DNA from: an uncultured Veillonellaceae bacterium | GTDB taxonomy: Bacteria; Bacillota; Negativicutes; Selenomonadales; Selenomonadaceae | Length of the DNA stretch: 37,090 nucleotides | NCBI GenBank assembly: GCA_900315575.1 | Contig: OMZR01000039.1 | Span: forward strand, 1-37,090 | Direction of reading: 5' to 3' | Shown: positions 16,583 to 23,611 of the stretch, piece after piece | Layout of the letters: every line of letters starts with the position of its first letter | Position numbering within the stretch: position 1 is the first letter of the stretch | Position numbers and translations under genes: made by a program | Notes under the pieces: generated by a model | What the model was told of the DNA's origin: nothing | What the model saw: the letters and a program-made list of their open reading frames with translations, nothing else | Databases searched by the model: none

Positions 16583-19174
16583 CTATTTGAGAAGTTCCAG
16601 CACGCGGCTGAGATTCTGATTTGCCTGTGCCATCATGTTCTTGGATGCCTGTGACAACAGCTGGTCTTTTGCATATTCCAGCATTTCACGCGCCAGGTCA
16701 GCGTCTCGGACGACGCTCTCGCTCGCCTGCGTATTTTCCGCATTCACCGTAAGCGTATTTTCTGTGAAGCGCAGCCGCGACGAATATGCGCCGACTTGCT
16801 CCACATTGTCGAGGGCATGCTGGATGGCGGTATCGATTTTCCCCAGTGCCTCCAATGACGCATCACGGGTATCGACCCGCACGTCATCAATCTCCAAGGC
16901 CTTCGGTCGCATATCTTCAATGTAGATGCGCAGGTGCTGGTTGGACTTGGTGCCCGTATGGATGATCAAAGGTTGTTTCAGGATAGGCATCTTTTCCTCT
17001 GCTCCATCCTCGTACACCGTTGTCTTGGTCGTTGTCACGGTCGACGATTTCGTCTCGTATTCCGTTGTCGTGCTTTCCAGTGTGGACACCGTTGTATCTG
17101 TCTTCGTGATCGTCGTCGTCGTGACATCCCAGACATCTTTTGTCACTTCGCCTAAAGAAAGCTCGCTGAAATCCTTCGTCCCCCAGTTGTACACGTTTTC
17201 CTGATTCGGCCAGACAACGCCCTTGACGATGCTGTACGCTGCATAATCCGTCGCTGTATTGCCATGCCCGATGGCTTCTGCCGTCGATGATTTCGTTGTT
17301 GCATTGACATAGCCAGACGTGAGTTTGTAAATCGTGATGAAGCCACATTCTGATTTATGGCGCGTATTGATTGCCATTGGTCCAGGATAATAGCCTCCAT
17401 TTCCACTGCCAATGCCGGCACTTCCTTCGGAGAAAGCTGCCACCTCCGCCCCCGTATATATCGTGATGTTTCCGCAAATGCTGGCATCCTTGCCGCATCC
17501 GATACCAGCTCCCATTTGTGTTTTTGCTGACACCTTCGCACCAGAAAAAATAACAATATCACCACAGGTCGACGGAGCATCCTCATCATCAGAATCAGGA
17601 TGCTTCTTTCCATCCTCTCCCGCTCCAATCGCTGTAGCTTGAGACGGGGTCGGATATCCATCTGCATCTACTTTTCCATCAGATGCATCATTGTTCATCG
17701 TTACTTTGATGGTCGAGCCACTTCCAATAAAAATATTACCGCAGGATCCATTCCTGCCTCCACTTCCTATCCCCGCACCACTTGCATTCATCCTTGACTG
17801 GAGATCCAGCGTCACACCTTCTCCAATAGAGATGTCGCCACATGATCCTGCTTCATCGCTGCCAATAATAGCTCCGTACGCGACACGATCTGTTATTACA
17901 GACAAGGAACCATTTCCAACAATGGAGAGCCCCCCCCCCGCATTTACCAAGGCTTTAGTTCGCACATTATTTAATTCTGCATCTGTTGTACATATTTCCG
18001 TGATTGAATTCGCTCCCAATAGATGAAGCGTATTCTTCGCCGAAGAATCAAAGGCAACCACGGAGATATCATCTGTATTCGCAATCTTGACGTTCTTGAG
18101 ATACAGGTCTTGCAGCCCTGCATCGACGATATGGACGTTCTGCAGCGTCGCGCCATCTTCCGCACCCAAGATTTCCACGCTGCTTGCCGTCACATTCAAT
18201 GTGCCTGTATAATCTGACGCAAATCGGTAGACGCCGTTCTTTGCAATCGAAGTCATGCCATTCGTGATGAGGATGGGTTCTTCCTTTATCGTTTTCGTAC
18301 TCTTCACCGCAGAGACCATCGTCGTCGTCGTGACAGCCTGCACTGTCGTTGTATTTGTCGTGACCGTTGTCGTCGCGCTTGTCGTTGCCGTCGTGCTCTG
18401 CGTCGTATCCACTACGGTCGTCTGATTCCCGTTCTTGGACGATGTTGTGCTCGACGTCTTCCCCGTCTCTTTCGAGGAAATGACGGTCGGTCCTGTCGTT
18501 GTCGTATTGCTTGTCGTGGTTGCGGGCTGTGTCACAGGGCCGACCGTCGTCGTCCCCAAGTTCGTCGGCTCTATATCAGACGTTGATGTCGTTGTCGTCG
18601 TCGTCGTTTTCGAGGTCGTCGGCAGCGTCGTCATCTTGGTCGTCGGGCCGACCGTGTTCGTCGTTGCTGGCTGGTCTTCCGTTTTCGTATCTGTCGTCTG
18701 GCTGATGACTTTCGACGTGCCTGTCTGCGTCATCCATCCCTTCTGGCACCACATGCCATTCAGCAGGGGGATGCCATTATAATTCGTGTCTTCTGCAATA
18801 CTCTCGATCTGCGCTTTTCTCTGATCGAACTCTTTCTGGATGGTCGCACGATCTTGATCGCTATTATGGTCATTCGCAGAATTGATGGCTAACTCTTTGA
18901 GGCTCCGGAGCTCATCGATGATATTCTGGATGCCTCCATCTGCTACAGCCAGCAACGATCTGCCATTCTGTACATTCATGATGTCTTGGTTGAGGCCGCG
19001 CAATTGCACGCGCATCCTCTCGCTGATGGCATATCCCGAAGCATCATCGCCCGCACTGTTGAGCTTCATGCCAGAAGCAACTTTCTTGAGGTCTTTCGAA
19101 AGCTTGTTGTTGTTCTTGTTCAGTTCCCCCAGCGCCAAAGCTCCGCCGTTATTGTTCGCTACTGTCATCGCCAT
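16583..19174 (-). CDS. giant flagellin with Thr-rich linkers and beta-helix-like repeats
   Basis: 863 residues, far above the usual 270-500 for flagellin. N-terminal D0/D1 (about 1-150) has VASGMKLNSAGDDASGYAIS and LRSLKELAINSAND. Residues about 155-300 are a low-complexity Thr/Ser/Val-rich linker (runs such as KTTTTTTTSTSD) resembling mucin-like stalks. Residues about 310-640 hold repeats of the type GAGIGSG...CGDISIGEG, probably a right-handed beta-helix, with regularly placed Cys. A second Thr-rich stretch (about 670-720) precedes the C-terminal D1/D0 (VVRDADLAREMLEYAKDQLL, MMAQANQNLSRVLELLK). A G10 tract lies within the coding sequence. It is exported and polymerised into the filament by analogy with flagellins; the inserted domain may bind glycans or host ligands (inference). 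RBS AAAGGAGG. Confidence 0.92.
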   Translation of the reverse strand: MAMTVANNNGGALALGELNKNNNKLSKDLKKVASGMKLNSAGDDASGYAISERMRVQLRGLNQDIMNVQNGRSLLAVADGGIQNIIDELRSLKELAINSANDHNSDQDRATIQKEFDQRKAQIESIAEDTNYNGIPLLNGMWCQKGWMTQTGTSKVISQTTDTKTEDQPATTNTVGPTTKMTTLPTTSKTTTTTTTSTSDIEPTNLGTTTVGPVTQPATTTSNTTTTGPTVISSKETGKTSSTTSSKNGNQTTVVDTTQSTTATTSATTTVTTNTTTVQAVTTTTMVSAVKSTKTIKEEPILITNGMTSIAKNGVYRFASDYTGTLNVTASSVEILGAEDGATLQNVHIVDAGLQDLYLKNVKIANTDDISVVAFDSSAKNTLHLLGANSITEICTTDAELNNVRTKALVNAGGGLSIVGNGSLSVITDRVAYGAIIGSDEAGSCGDISIGEGVTLDLQSRMNASGAGIGSGGRNGSCGNIFIGSGSTIKVTMNNDASDGKVDADGYPTPSQATAIGAGEDGKKHPDSDDEDAPSTCGDIVIFSGAKVSAKTQMGAGIGCGKDASICGNITIYTGAEVAAFSEGSAGIGSGNGGYYPGPMAINTRHKSECGFITIYKLTSGYVNATTKSSTAEAIGHGNTATDYAAYSIVKGVVWPNQENVYNWGTKDFSELSLGEVTKDVWDVTTTTITKTDTTVSTLESTTTEYETKSSTVTTTKTTVYEDGAEEKMPILKQPLIIHTGTKSNQHLRIYIEDMRPKALEIDDVRVDTRDASLEALGKIDTAIQHALDNVEQVGAYSSRLRFTENTLTVNAENTQASESVVRDADLAREMLEYAKDQLLSQASKNMMAQANQNLSRVLELLK
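17930..17939 (-). repeat. G10 homopolymer tract inside the large flagellin
   Basis: Ten consecutive C on the plus strand, i.e. G10 in the coding strand, encoding A-G-G-G-L at the start of the repeat domain. In its GC-rich but non-homopolymeric surroundings it stands out. Tracts of this length are classical slipped-strand phase-variation sites. Confidence 0.7.
18300..18710. repeat. GTC/GTT-rich low-complexity coding repeat (Thr/Val linker)
   Basis: Many near-tandem GTCGTC and GTCGTT trinucleotides on the plus strand (ACG/ACA/ACC Thr codons on the coding strand) encode the Thr-rich linker of the large flagellin. Such a tract can change length by slippage without loss of frame. Confidence 0.7.
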
Positions 19175-19195
19175 AAGGAATGGTACCTCCTTTCA

Positions 19196-19210
19196 GAAGT
19201 CTCCTGCTTC
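19196..19210 (-). promoter_or_regulatory. possible CsrA-type leader hairpin of the large flagellin
   Basis: On the minus strand GAAG (19210-19207) can pair with CTTC (19199-19196) and loops out CAGGAGA, a few bases upstream of the ribosome binding site AAGGAGG. The arrangement mirrors that at flagellin 1. The 4-bp stem makes it tentative. Confidence 0.25.
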
Positions 19211-19278
19211 GCCTGATTCTATTTTTATACTTCGTCATCCAACCGCAATATCCTGCTAAATCTGCATGCCATACGGGC

Positions 19279-19317
19279 ACGCAAAAAAGCGAACGCGTTG
19301 CGCTCGCTTTTTTGCGT
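19279..19317 (-). terminator. terminator of trxA
   Basis: Perfect 14-base inverted repeat (ACGCAAAAAAGCGA at 19279-19292, TCGCTTTTTTGCGT at 19304-19317). The GC core with a T6 run on the minus strand is an intrinsic terminator 20 bases past the trxA stop. Confidence 0.8.
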
Positions 19318-19336
19318 ATCCATATGTTGTTTGCTT

Positions 19337-19645
19337 TTACCCCAGCAGCGCCTCGACCTGCTCTTTCGGCACGAGACCGACGGACTGGTTCGTGAGCTTG
19401 CCGTTCTCGAAGACAAGGAGCGTCGGGATGCTCATGATCTGGAACTTTTCGGCGAGCTTTGGCTGCTCGTCGACGTTGACCTTGCCGACTTTGACGTCCG
19501 TGTGCTCGCTTGCGACCTGGTCGACGATGGGCGAGAGCATGCGGCACGGGCCGCACCAGCTGGCCCAGAAGTCGACGAGGACTTTGCCCTGTGCGTTCTC
19601 GACTTCGCTTGCAAAATTTTCTGCCGTGATTTCTACCGTTGCCAT
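19337..19645 (-). CDS. trxA: thioredoxin
   Basis: 102 residues, the standard TrxA length. The redox site is WCGPC with C31 and C34. The fold features DFWASW before it, and later KVNVDEQPKLAEKFQIMSIPTL with the cis-Pro, are all present. It reduces protein disulfides in the cytoplasm with electrons from thioredoxin reductase. The start is ATG at 19645 behind AGGAGG; earlier in-frame codons to 19717 lack a site and run into the promoter. It is monocistronic: it has its own promoter with a nearby CsoR/CstR-like palindrome and its own terminator. Confidence 0.96.
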   Translation of the reverse strand: MATVEITAENFASEVENAQGKVLVDFWASWCGPCRMLSPIVDQVASEHTDVKVGKVNVDEQPKLAEKFQIMSIPTLLVFENGKLTNQSVGLVPKEQVEALLG

Positions 19646-19676
19646 GATGAAATTCCTCCTGTCATTTGATGATTTC

Positions 19677-19696
19677 ATTATAGCCCCTAGGGGTAT
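19677..19696 (-). promoter_or_regulatory. trxA -10 element with CsoR/CstR-like operator
   Basis: A perfect TATAAT (minus, 19677-19682) lies 32 bases before the trxA ATG, with no good -35 at 17 bases. The sequence ATAGCCCCTAGGGGTAT (19680-19696) overlaps it. It has a perfect CCCCTAGGGG core and ATA/TAT flanks, with one extra base on one side. It resembles ATACCC...GGGTAT operators of the copper/persulfide sensors CsoR and CstR. Confidence 0.45.
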
Positions 19697-19754
19697 GTTT
19701 TTCCGTGAGCAGGTCACGCTAACACCTTCGCAGATACATTCCTACGAAAATTCA

Positions 19755-19814
19755 CGACCTGCCTTCGGCACACCTCCAGTCAGCTTCGCTGACAGCCCCC
19801 TCGGAGAGGGGGCC
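19755..19814. repeat. GC-rich double-hairpin intergenic repeat, copy A
   Basis: Two adjacent hairpins: GTCAGC-TTC-GCTGAC (19779-19793) and GCCCCCTC-GGA-GAGGGGGC (19795-19813). A related element lies at 23550-23602. They look like dispersed REP-type elements. Confidence 0.5.
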
Positions 19815-19830
19815 AGAGAATGCATAGGCT

Positions 19831-20566
19831 TCACCCCAACGCCACATCGAGTGCCATCATCAATGTGAAGCCGAATGCGAAGGCGAGCACGCCGATGTCT
19901 GTATGCTCGCCCGCGCTCATTTCGGGAATGAGTTCTTCGACGACGACGTAGAGCATCGCACCTGCTGCAAACGACAGCAGATATGGCAGCACGGGGATGA
20001 CGAAGCTCGCGGCGAGGATCGTCAGGAAGCCGCCAATTGGCTCGACGATGCCCGAAAGCACGCCGAGGCGGAAGGCTTTGGCACGCGTCTCCCCTGCCGC
20101 CCTGAGCGGCATAGAGACGATAGCGCCCTCGGGAAAGTTCTGGATCGCGATGCCGATGGAGAGCGCGAGCGCGGCACCGACCGAGATGTCGCCACCGCCT
20201 GCCGCCCAGCCCGCGAGTACGACGCCGACGGCCATGCCCTCGCGGGCCCTCGGCCTCGTCACTGTTCATGTGAAGGTGCGGGATGACATGGTCGAGCAGC
20301 AGCAGGAACAGCGTGCCAACCCAGAAGCCGGCGACGGCGGGCACGAACGCGAAATCGCCGAGGTATGCGCTTTCCTCCATCGCTGGAATCAGCAGGCTCC
20401 AGACGGACGCTGCGACCATGACGCCGGCCGCGAAGCCCATGAGCATCTTCTGAACGTGCATGGAGAGCTCATGCTTCATGCAGAACACGCAGGCCGCGCC
20501 GAGCGTCGTGCCGAGGAACGGGATGGCCAGCCCTTCGAGGATGACGGGCGAAAGGATTTCGTGCAT
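19831..20566 (-). pseudogene. ZIP-family metal transporter with internal deletion and frameshift
   Basis: The N-terminal frame starts at ATG 20566 and encodes typical ZIP/GufA helices (GLAIPFLGTTLGAACVF, MLMGFAAGVMVAASVWSLL, FLLLLDHVIPHLHMNSDEAEGP). The C-terminal frame encodes EGMAVGVVLAG, IGIAIQNFPEGAIVS and the last helices to the stop at 19831. Between them, near 20242-20245, the helix carrying the metal-binding HNIPEG motif is missing apart from EG, and the frame shifts. By comparison with the family about 20 codons appear lost. As written, translation of the first frame continues out of phase to 19742. Zinc or divalent-metal uptake would be the ancestral role. The ribosome binding site is buried in a terminator hairpin. 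Confidence 0.8.
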
Positions 20567-20617
20567 GAAAAAACCTCCCTGTCGAATGGTTTCTGATGTT
20601 TCCATTCGACAGGGAGG
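20567..20617 (-). terminator. bio-operon terminator hairpin containing the ZIP RBS
   Basis: On the minus strand a perfect 16-base inverted repeat (arms 20602-20617 and 20574-20589, loop 12) is followed by TTTTTTC and then directly by the ATG of the ZIP gene at 20566. It is an excellent intrinsic terminator for bioYDA. Its 3' arm ends in GGGAGG, which is the only plausible ribosome binding site for the ZIP gene. Confidence 0.85.
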
Positions 20618-20671
20618 AAAGAAATCCTGCTTTCGTCAATAGTTGAGGGTCTGGGGGTTCAGATTTCACAG

Positions 20672-22033
20672 TCACTCCGGCAGGATGTCCGTGATGCTCT
20701 CATGCGCGAGCTCGATGGCCGTGCTGAGTTCTTCGCGCGTGATGTTGAGCGGCGGATTGAAATAGAGGATGTCGCCGAGCGGACGCAGGACGAGACCGCG
20801 TTCCAGGGCTTTCTTGTAGATGGCATAGCCCGTGCGCTTCTTGGCGTCGAGCGGCGTCTTCGCCTCCGGGTCTTTGACGAGCTCGATGGCATGAATCAGG
20901 CCGATATGGCGGATCTCTCCGACGTTCGGATGATGCGCAAACGCCTTGTCGAGCTCGGCCGTCAGCCACTTCGCATTCTCAGCAGCCGTTTCGAGGATGT
21001 GCTGCTCCTTCATGATTTTCTGCACGGCGAGCGCGGCAGCGCAGCCGATCGGATTGCCCGCATACGTATGGCTGTGCGGGAAGGCCTTGCCCTCGCCATA
21101 GTCGGCATAGAACGCGTCGTAGATTTCGTCGCTGACGCAGGTGACGGACATCGGCAGATAGCCGCCCGTCAGGCCTTTCGAGATGGTCATGACATCGGGC
21201 GAGATGCCGGCCTGTTCGCAGGCGAACATCGTGCCCGTACGGCCGAAGCCCGTCGCAATTTCGTCAGCGATGAGCTTGACGTCGTACTTGTCGCAAAGCG
21301 CGCGGAGCTTCTTGAGGTAGAGCGGCGGATAGATGCGCATGCCCGCGCTGCCCTGCAGCAGCGGTTCGACAATCATGGCCGCCGTCTCGTGCGCGTGCTC
21401 TGCAAACGCCTTTTCCGCATGCTCGAAGCACTCGCAGGCGCAGTGCTCGCGATCTTTGCCATACGGGCAGCGGTAGCAGTCCGGCGCCTGCACATGGATG
21501 TTGTCCATCATCATGGGCTGGTACATCTTCGCAAAGAGATCCATGCTGCCGACGGACAGCGCGCCGATGGTCTCGCCATGATAGCCCTCCGTCAGGCACA
21601 TGAAGCGCTGCTTCTCGGGCTTGCCCGTCTGGTGGTAGAACTGGAAGCACATCTTGAGCGCGGCTTCGACAGACGACGAGCCGTTGTCGTTGAAATGGAA
21701 CTTGTTGATGCGGTCTGGCGTGATCTCTGCGAGGCGCTCGGCGAGCTCGATGGCCGGACGGTGCGAGAAATTCGCGAAAATGACGTGTTCAAGGCTGTCG
21801 AGCTGCTCTTTGATGGCCTCGTTGATCTCAGGATTGCAATGACCGAGCAGGTTCGCCCACCACGAACTCACAATGTCGAGGTATTTCTTGCCGTGGATGT
21901 CATAGAGCCAGGGGCCTTTCGCATGGTCGATGACCATCGGCGGCAGCGTCTCGTAGTCCTTCATCTGCGAACACGGATGCCAGATGTGCGCGAGGTCGCG
22001 CTCTTCCCAGGATGCCTGCTGTTTTTCCGTCAT
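20672..22033 (-). CDS. bioA: adenosylmethionine-8-amino-7-oxononanoate aminotransferase
   Basis: 453 residues, class III PLP aminotransferase. It converts KAPA to DAPA in biotin synthesis with SAM as amino donor. Visible features: WHPCSQMKDYE at the N-terminus (substrate site), FNDNGSSSVEAALKM, TEGYHGETIGALSV, ADEIATGFGRTG, and the PLP lysine K286 in TISKGLTGGY. A Cys-rich insert (CYRCPY...CACEC, about 186-202) is present, as in some Firmicutes BioA; it may bind a metal. ATG at 22033 is preferred because AAGGGGAG is 10 bases upstream. The alternative ATG at 22054 overlaps the bioD stop (ATGA) and would allow translational coupling. Last gene of bioY-bioD-bioA. Confidence 0.95.
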   Translation of the reverse strand: MTEKQQASWEERDLAHIWHPCSQMKDYETLPPMVIDHAKGPWLYDIHGKKYLDIVSSWWANLLGHCNPEINEAIKEQLDSLEHVIFANFSHRPAIELAERLAEITPDRINKFHFNDNGSSSVEAALKMCFQFYHQTGKPEKQRFMCLTEGYHGETIGALSVGSMDLFAKMYQPMMMDNIHVQAPDCYRCPYGKDREHCACECFEHAEKAFAEHAHETAAMIVEPLLQGSAGMRIYPPLYLKKLRALCDKYDVKLIADEIATGFGRTGTMFACEQAGISPDVMTISKGLTGGYLPMSVTCVSDEIYDAFYADYGEGKAFPHSHTYAGNPIGCAAALAVQKIMKEQHILETAAENAKWLTAELDKAFAHHPNVGEIRHIGLIHAIELVKDPEAKTPLDAKKRTGYAIYKKALERGLVLRPLGDILYFNPPLNITREELSTAIELAHESITDILPE

Positions 22034-22050
22034 GTCGATTGCTCTCCCCT

Positions 22051-22737
22051 TCATTTGTAAAGCGCCGCGAGTTTTTCCGCGTCCATCGCGAGGTCGATAT
22101 CGCCCTTCTTCACATACGCCACGACATCGATGCCCGTGAGCTCCTTGACCATCACGGCATTGTCTTCTTCCATGAAATCGCCGGGATGGCTGTTGTTGAA
22201 GATGACGCCCGCGACCGGAATGTTCCGCATGCGCAGATGCTCGATGGTCAGCACGACGGCGTTGATCGTGCCGAGGCCCGCATCGGCGATGACGAGCGTC
22301 GGCAGGCCGAGTTTCACGACGAGGTCGTCGAGGATGACATGGCGCTCCTCATCCCAGCGCAATGGGCAGATGATGCCGCCACTGCCCTCCATCGTGAGGA
22401 AATCGTACTTCGCGAGTGCCCGCTCGTAGTCTTTTTCGACCTTTTCAAAATCAATGGGCTCGTTTGCGCGGCGTGCCGCGAGATGTGGCGAGACAGCTTC
22501 TTCGTAAATGTAGGAGACGAGGTTCGGAATCGTCTCGCCGATATTCGCGACCTTGTTGACGTGGAGCGCGTCGCCTGGGAGCAACGAGCCGTCCTCAGCC
22601 CGTACCGCACCCGACAGCGCCGCCTTGTAGTAGCCCGCGTTCTTGCCCGCGTCACGCAGGCATTTGACGATGAGCCCCGTCACATACGTCTTGCCGATGT
22701 CCGTGCCCGTGCCCGTGATGAAAAGACCTTTTCCCAT
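22051..22737 (-). CDS. bioD: dethiobiotin synthetase
   Basis: 228 residues. It carboxylates DAPA to dethiobiotin using ATP. The P-loop is GTGTDIGKT (residues 9-17). Other family features are YYKAALSGA (substrate lysine region), LTMEGSGGIICPL, and IADAGLGTINAVVLT. It sits between bioY and bioA. No bioB, bioF, bioC or bioH is seen in this window, so the earlier and last steps must be encoded elsewhere or biotin precursors are imported. Confidence 0.95.
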   Translation of the reverse strand: MGKGLFITGTGTDIGKTYVTGLIVKCLRDAGKNAGYYKAALSGAVRAEDGSLLPGDALHVNKVANIGETIPNLVSYIYEEAVSPHLAARRANEPIDFEKVEKDYERALAKYDFLTMEGSGGIICPLRWDEERHVILDDLVVKLGLPTLVIADAGLGTINAVVLTIEHLRMRNIPVAGVIFNNSHPGDFMEEDNAVMVKELTGIDVVAYVKKGDIDLAMDAEKLAALYK

Positions 22738-22772
22738 ACATGTCGCTTCTTTCTATAAAGATGTTTTTGCTT

Positions 22773-23375
22773 TTATGCGCGATGCGCAGAGATGCCGTTC
22801 GCTGGTTCCGCCTCGACCGTCGCCGGATGGAGCCAGATGCCCGCCGCCTTGAGCCGTACGGCCAGTCCTGCTGCCGCAACGCAGAGCAGGAAGTCCGGCG
22901 GTGCCTGCAAGATGCCGCAGTAGAAGATGGCCGCCCAGAGCGCGATCGGCGCGTCGATGACGTAGTTTGAGAAGATGTAGAACCAGCTGATGCCGATGAG
23001 GTAGACGATCGCCATACCGCCGACATTGACGAGCAGCAACGTCTTGAACGAGACGTGCGAAACGCGCCGCGCGTAGCGCCCGCAGAACCACGCCTGCAGA
23101 ACGAAGCCCAAAAGATAGCCAAACGTCGGCTGCAAGACATAGGCCGGCCCGCCGCCCGAAGCGAAGACCGGCACGCCGACGAGGCCCAAGAGGATGTATG
23201 CCGCGACGGCGACCGCACCAAGCCGCGCACCGAGCAGGAGTCCCGCGAGCAGCGTGAAGAGGAACTGGAGCGTGTAGACGTCCGTTCCGACCGGGATGCG
23301 CACGAACGTGCCGACCGTGATGAGCGCGATGAACAGCGCGCAGAGCACGAGTTCGCGCAGTTGCATGTTTTTCAT
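22773..23375 (-). CDS. bioY: biotin transporter BioY (ECF S component)
   Basis: 200 residues with about six membrane helices. BioY signatures are visible: LQFLFTLLAGLLLGARLGA, LLGLVGVPVFASGGGPAYVLQPTFGYLLGF. It binds and imports biotin, alone or with a shared ECF energising module (EcfA/EcfT), which is not in the window. First gene of the bio operon, directly downstream of a BirA operator and a near-consensus promoter. The RBS is GAAAGGAGAG. Confidence 0.95.
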   Translation of the reverse strand: MKNMQLRELVLCALFIALITVGTFVRIPVGTDVYTLQFLFTLLAGLLLGARLGAVAVAAYILLGLVGVPVFASGGGPAYVLQPTFGYLLGFVLQAWFCGRYARRVSHVSFKTLLLVNVGGMAIVYLIGISWFYIFSNYVIDAPIALWAAIFYCGILQAPPDFLLCVAAAGLAVRLKAAGIWLHPATVEAEPANGISAHRA

Positions 23376-23408
23376 TGGATATTTCTCTCCTTTCGTATCG
23401 CTTCTGTT

Positions 23409-23437
23409 ATGATACGCTTAAATGAGTTGATTGTCAA
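23409..23437 (-). promoter_or_regulatory. promoter of the bioY-bioD-bioA operon
   Basis: On the minus strand, a perfect TTGACA (23432-23437) and TATCAT (23409-23414) are 17 bases apart. The -35 lies inside one half of the BirA operator, so repressor binding would block polymerase. Confidence 0.8.
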
Positions 23438-23462
23438 CCTATAAAATATAATTGGTTAACTG
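23431..23462 (-). promoter_or_regulatory. BirA operator
   Basis: TTGTCAACC-N14-GGTTAACTG, an inverted repeat of the half-site known for Firmicutes BirA operators (TTGTTAACC-type). One half overlaps the -35 of the bio promoter. Biotinyl-AMP-loaded BirA is expected to repress here. Confidence 0.82.
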
Positions 23463-23469
23463 ATTGGGC

Positions 23470-23504
23470 AAAAAAAGAACTGCTACTGAATCCAGTAACA
23501 GTTC
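23470..23504 (-). terminator. terminator after the outer-membrane protein gene
   Basis: Inverted repeat GAACTG-c-TACTG / CAGTA-a-CAGTTC (23477-23504) with one mismatch, followed on the minus strand by seven T. Confidence 0.8.
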
Positions 23505-23549
23505 GTAATCGCACCCGCGAAAGTTACGTCATGCATATTGATGCGTCAT

Positions 23550-23602
23550 GCAGGGGACTCCCCCCGCCCTTCGGGCCCGTCCCCCCTCTGAGAGGGGGGC
23601 TT
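23550..23602. repeat. GC-rich double-hairpin intergenic repeat, copy B
   Basis: GCCC-TTC-GGGC (23567-23577) next to CCCCCCTC-TGA-GAGGGGGG (23582-23600). It has the same two-hairpin plan and the same CCCCCTC/GAGGGGG stem as copy A at 19755-19814. It lies between the stop of the outer-membrane protein gene and its terminator. Confidence 0.5.
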
Positions 23603-23611
23603 CCAAAGGTT

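Noticed and set aside
18300..18710. Possible CRISPR array in the repetitive stretch
   Set aside because: The repeats are triplet-based, irregular and without unique spacers; they encode the Thr linker. No CRISPR array was seen anywhere in the window.
18435..18782. Val-rich, membrane-like plus-strand frame
   Set aside because: It is the complement of the Thr-rich flagellin linker (ACN codons read as GTN); the apparent hydrophobicity is an artefact.
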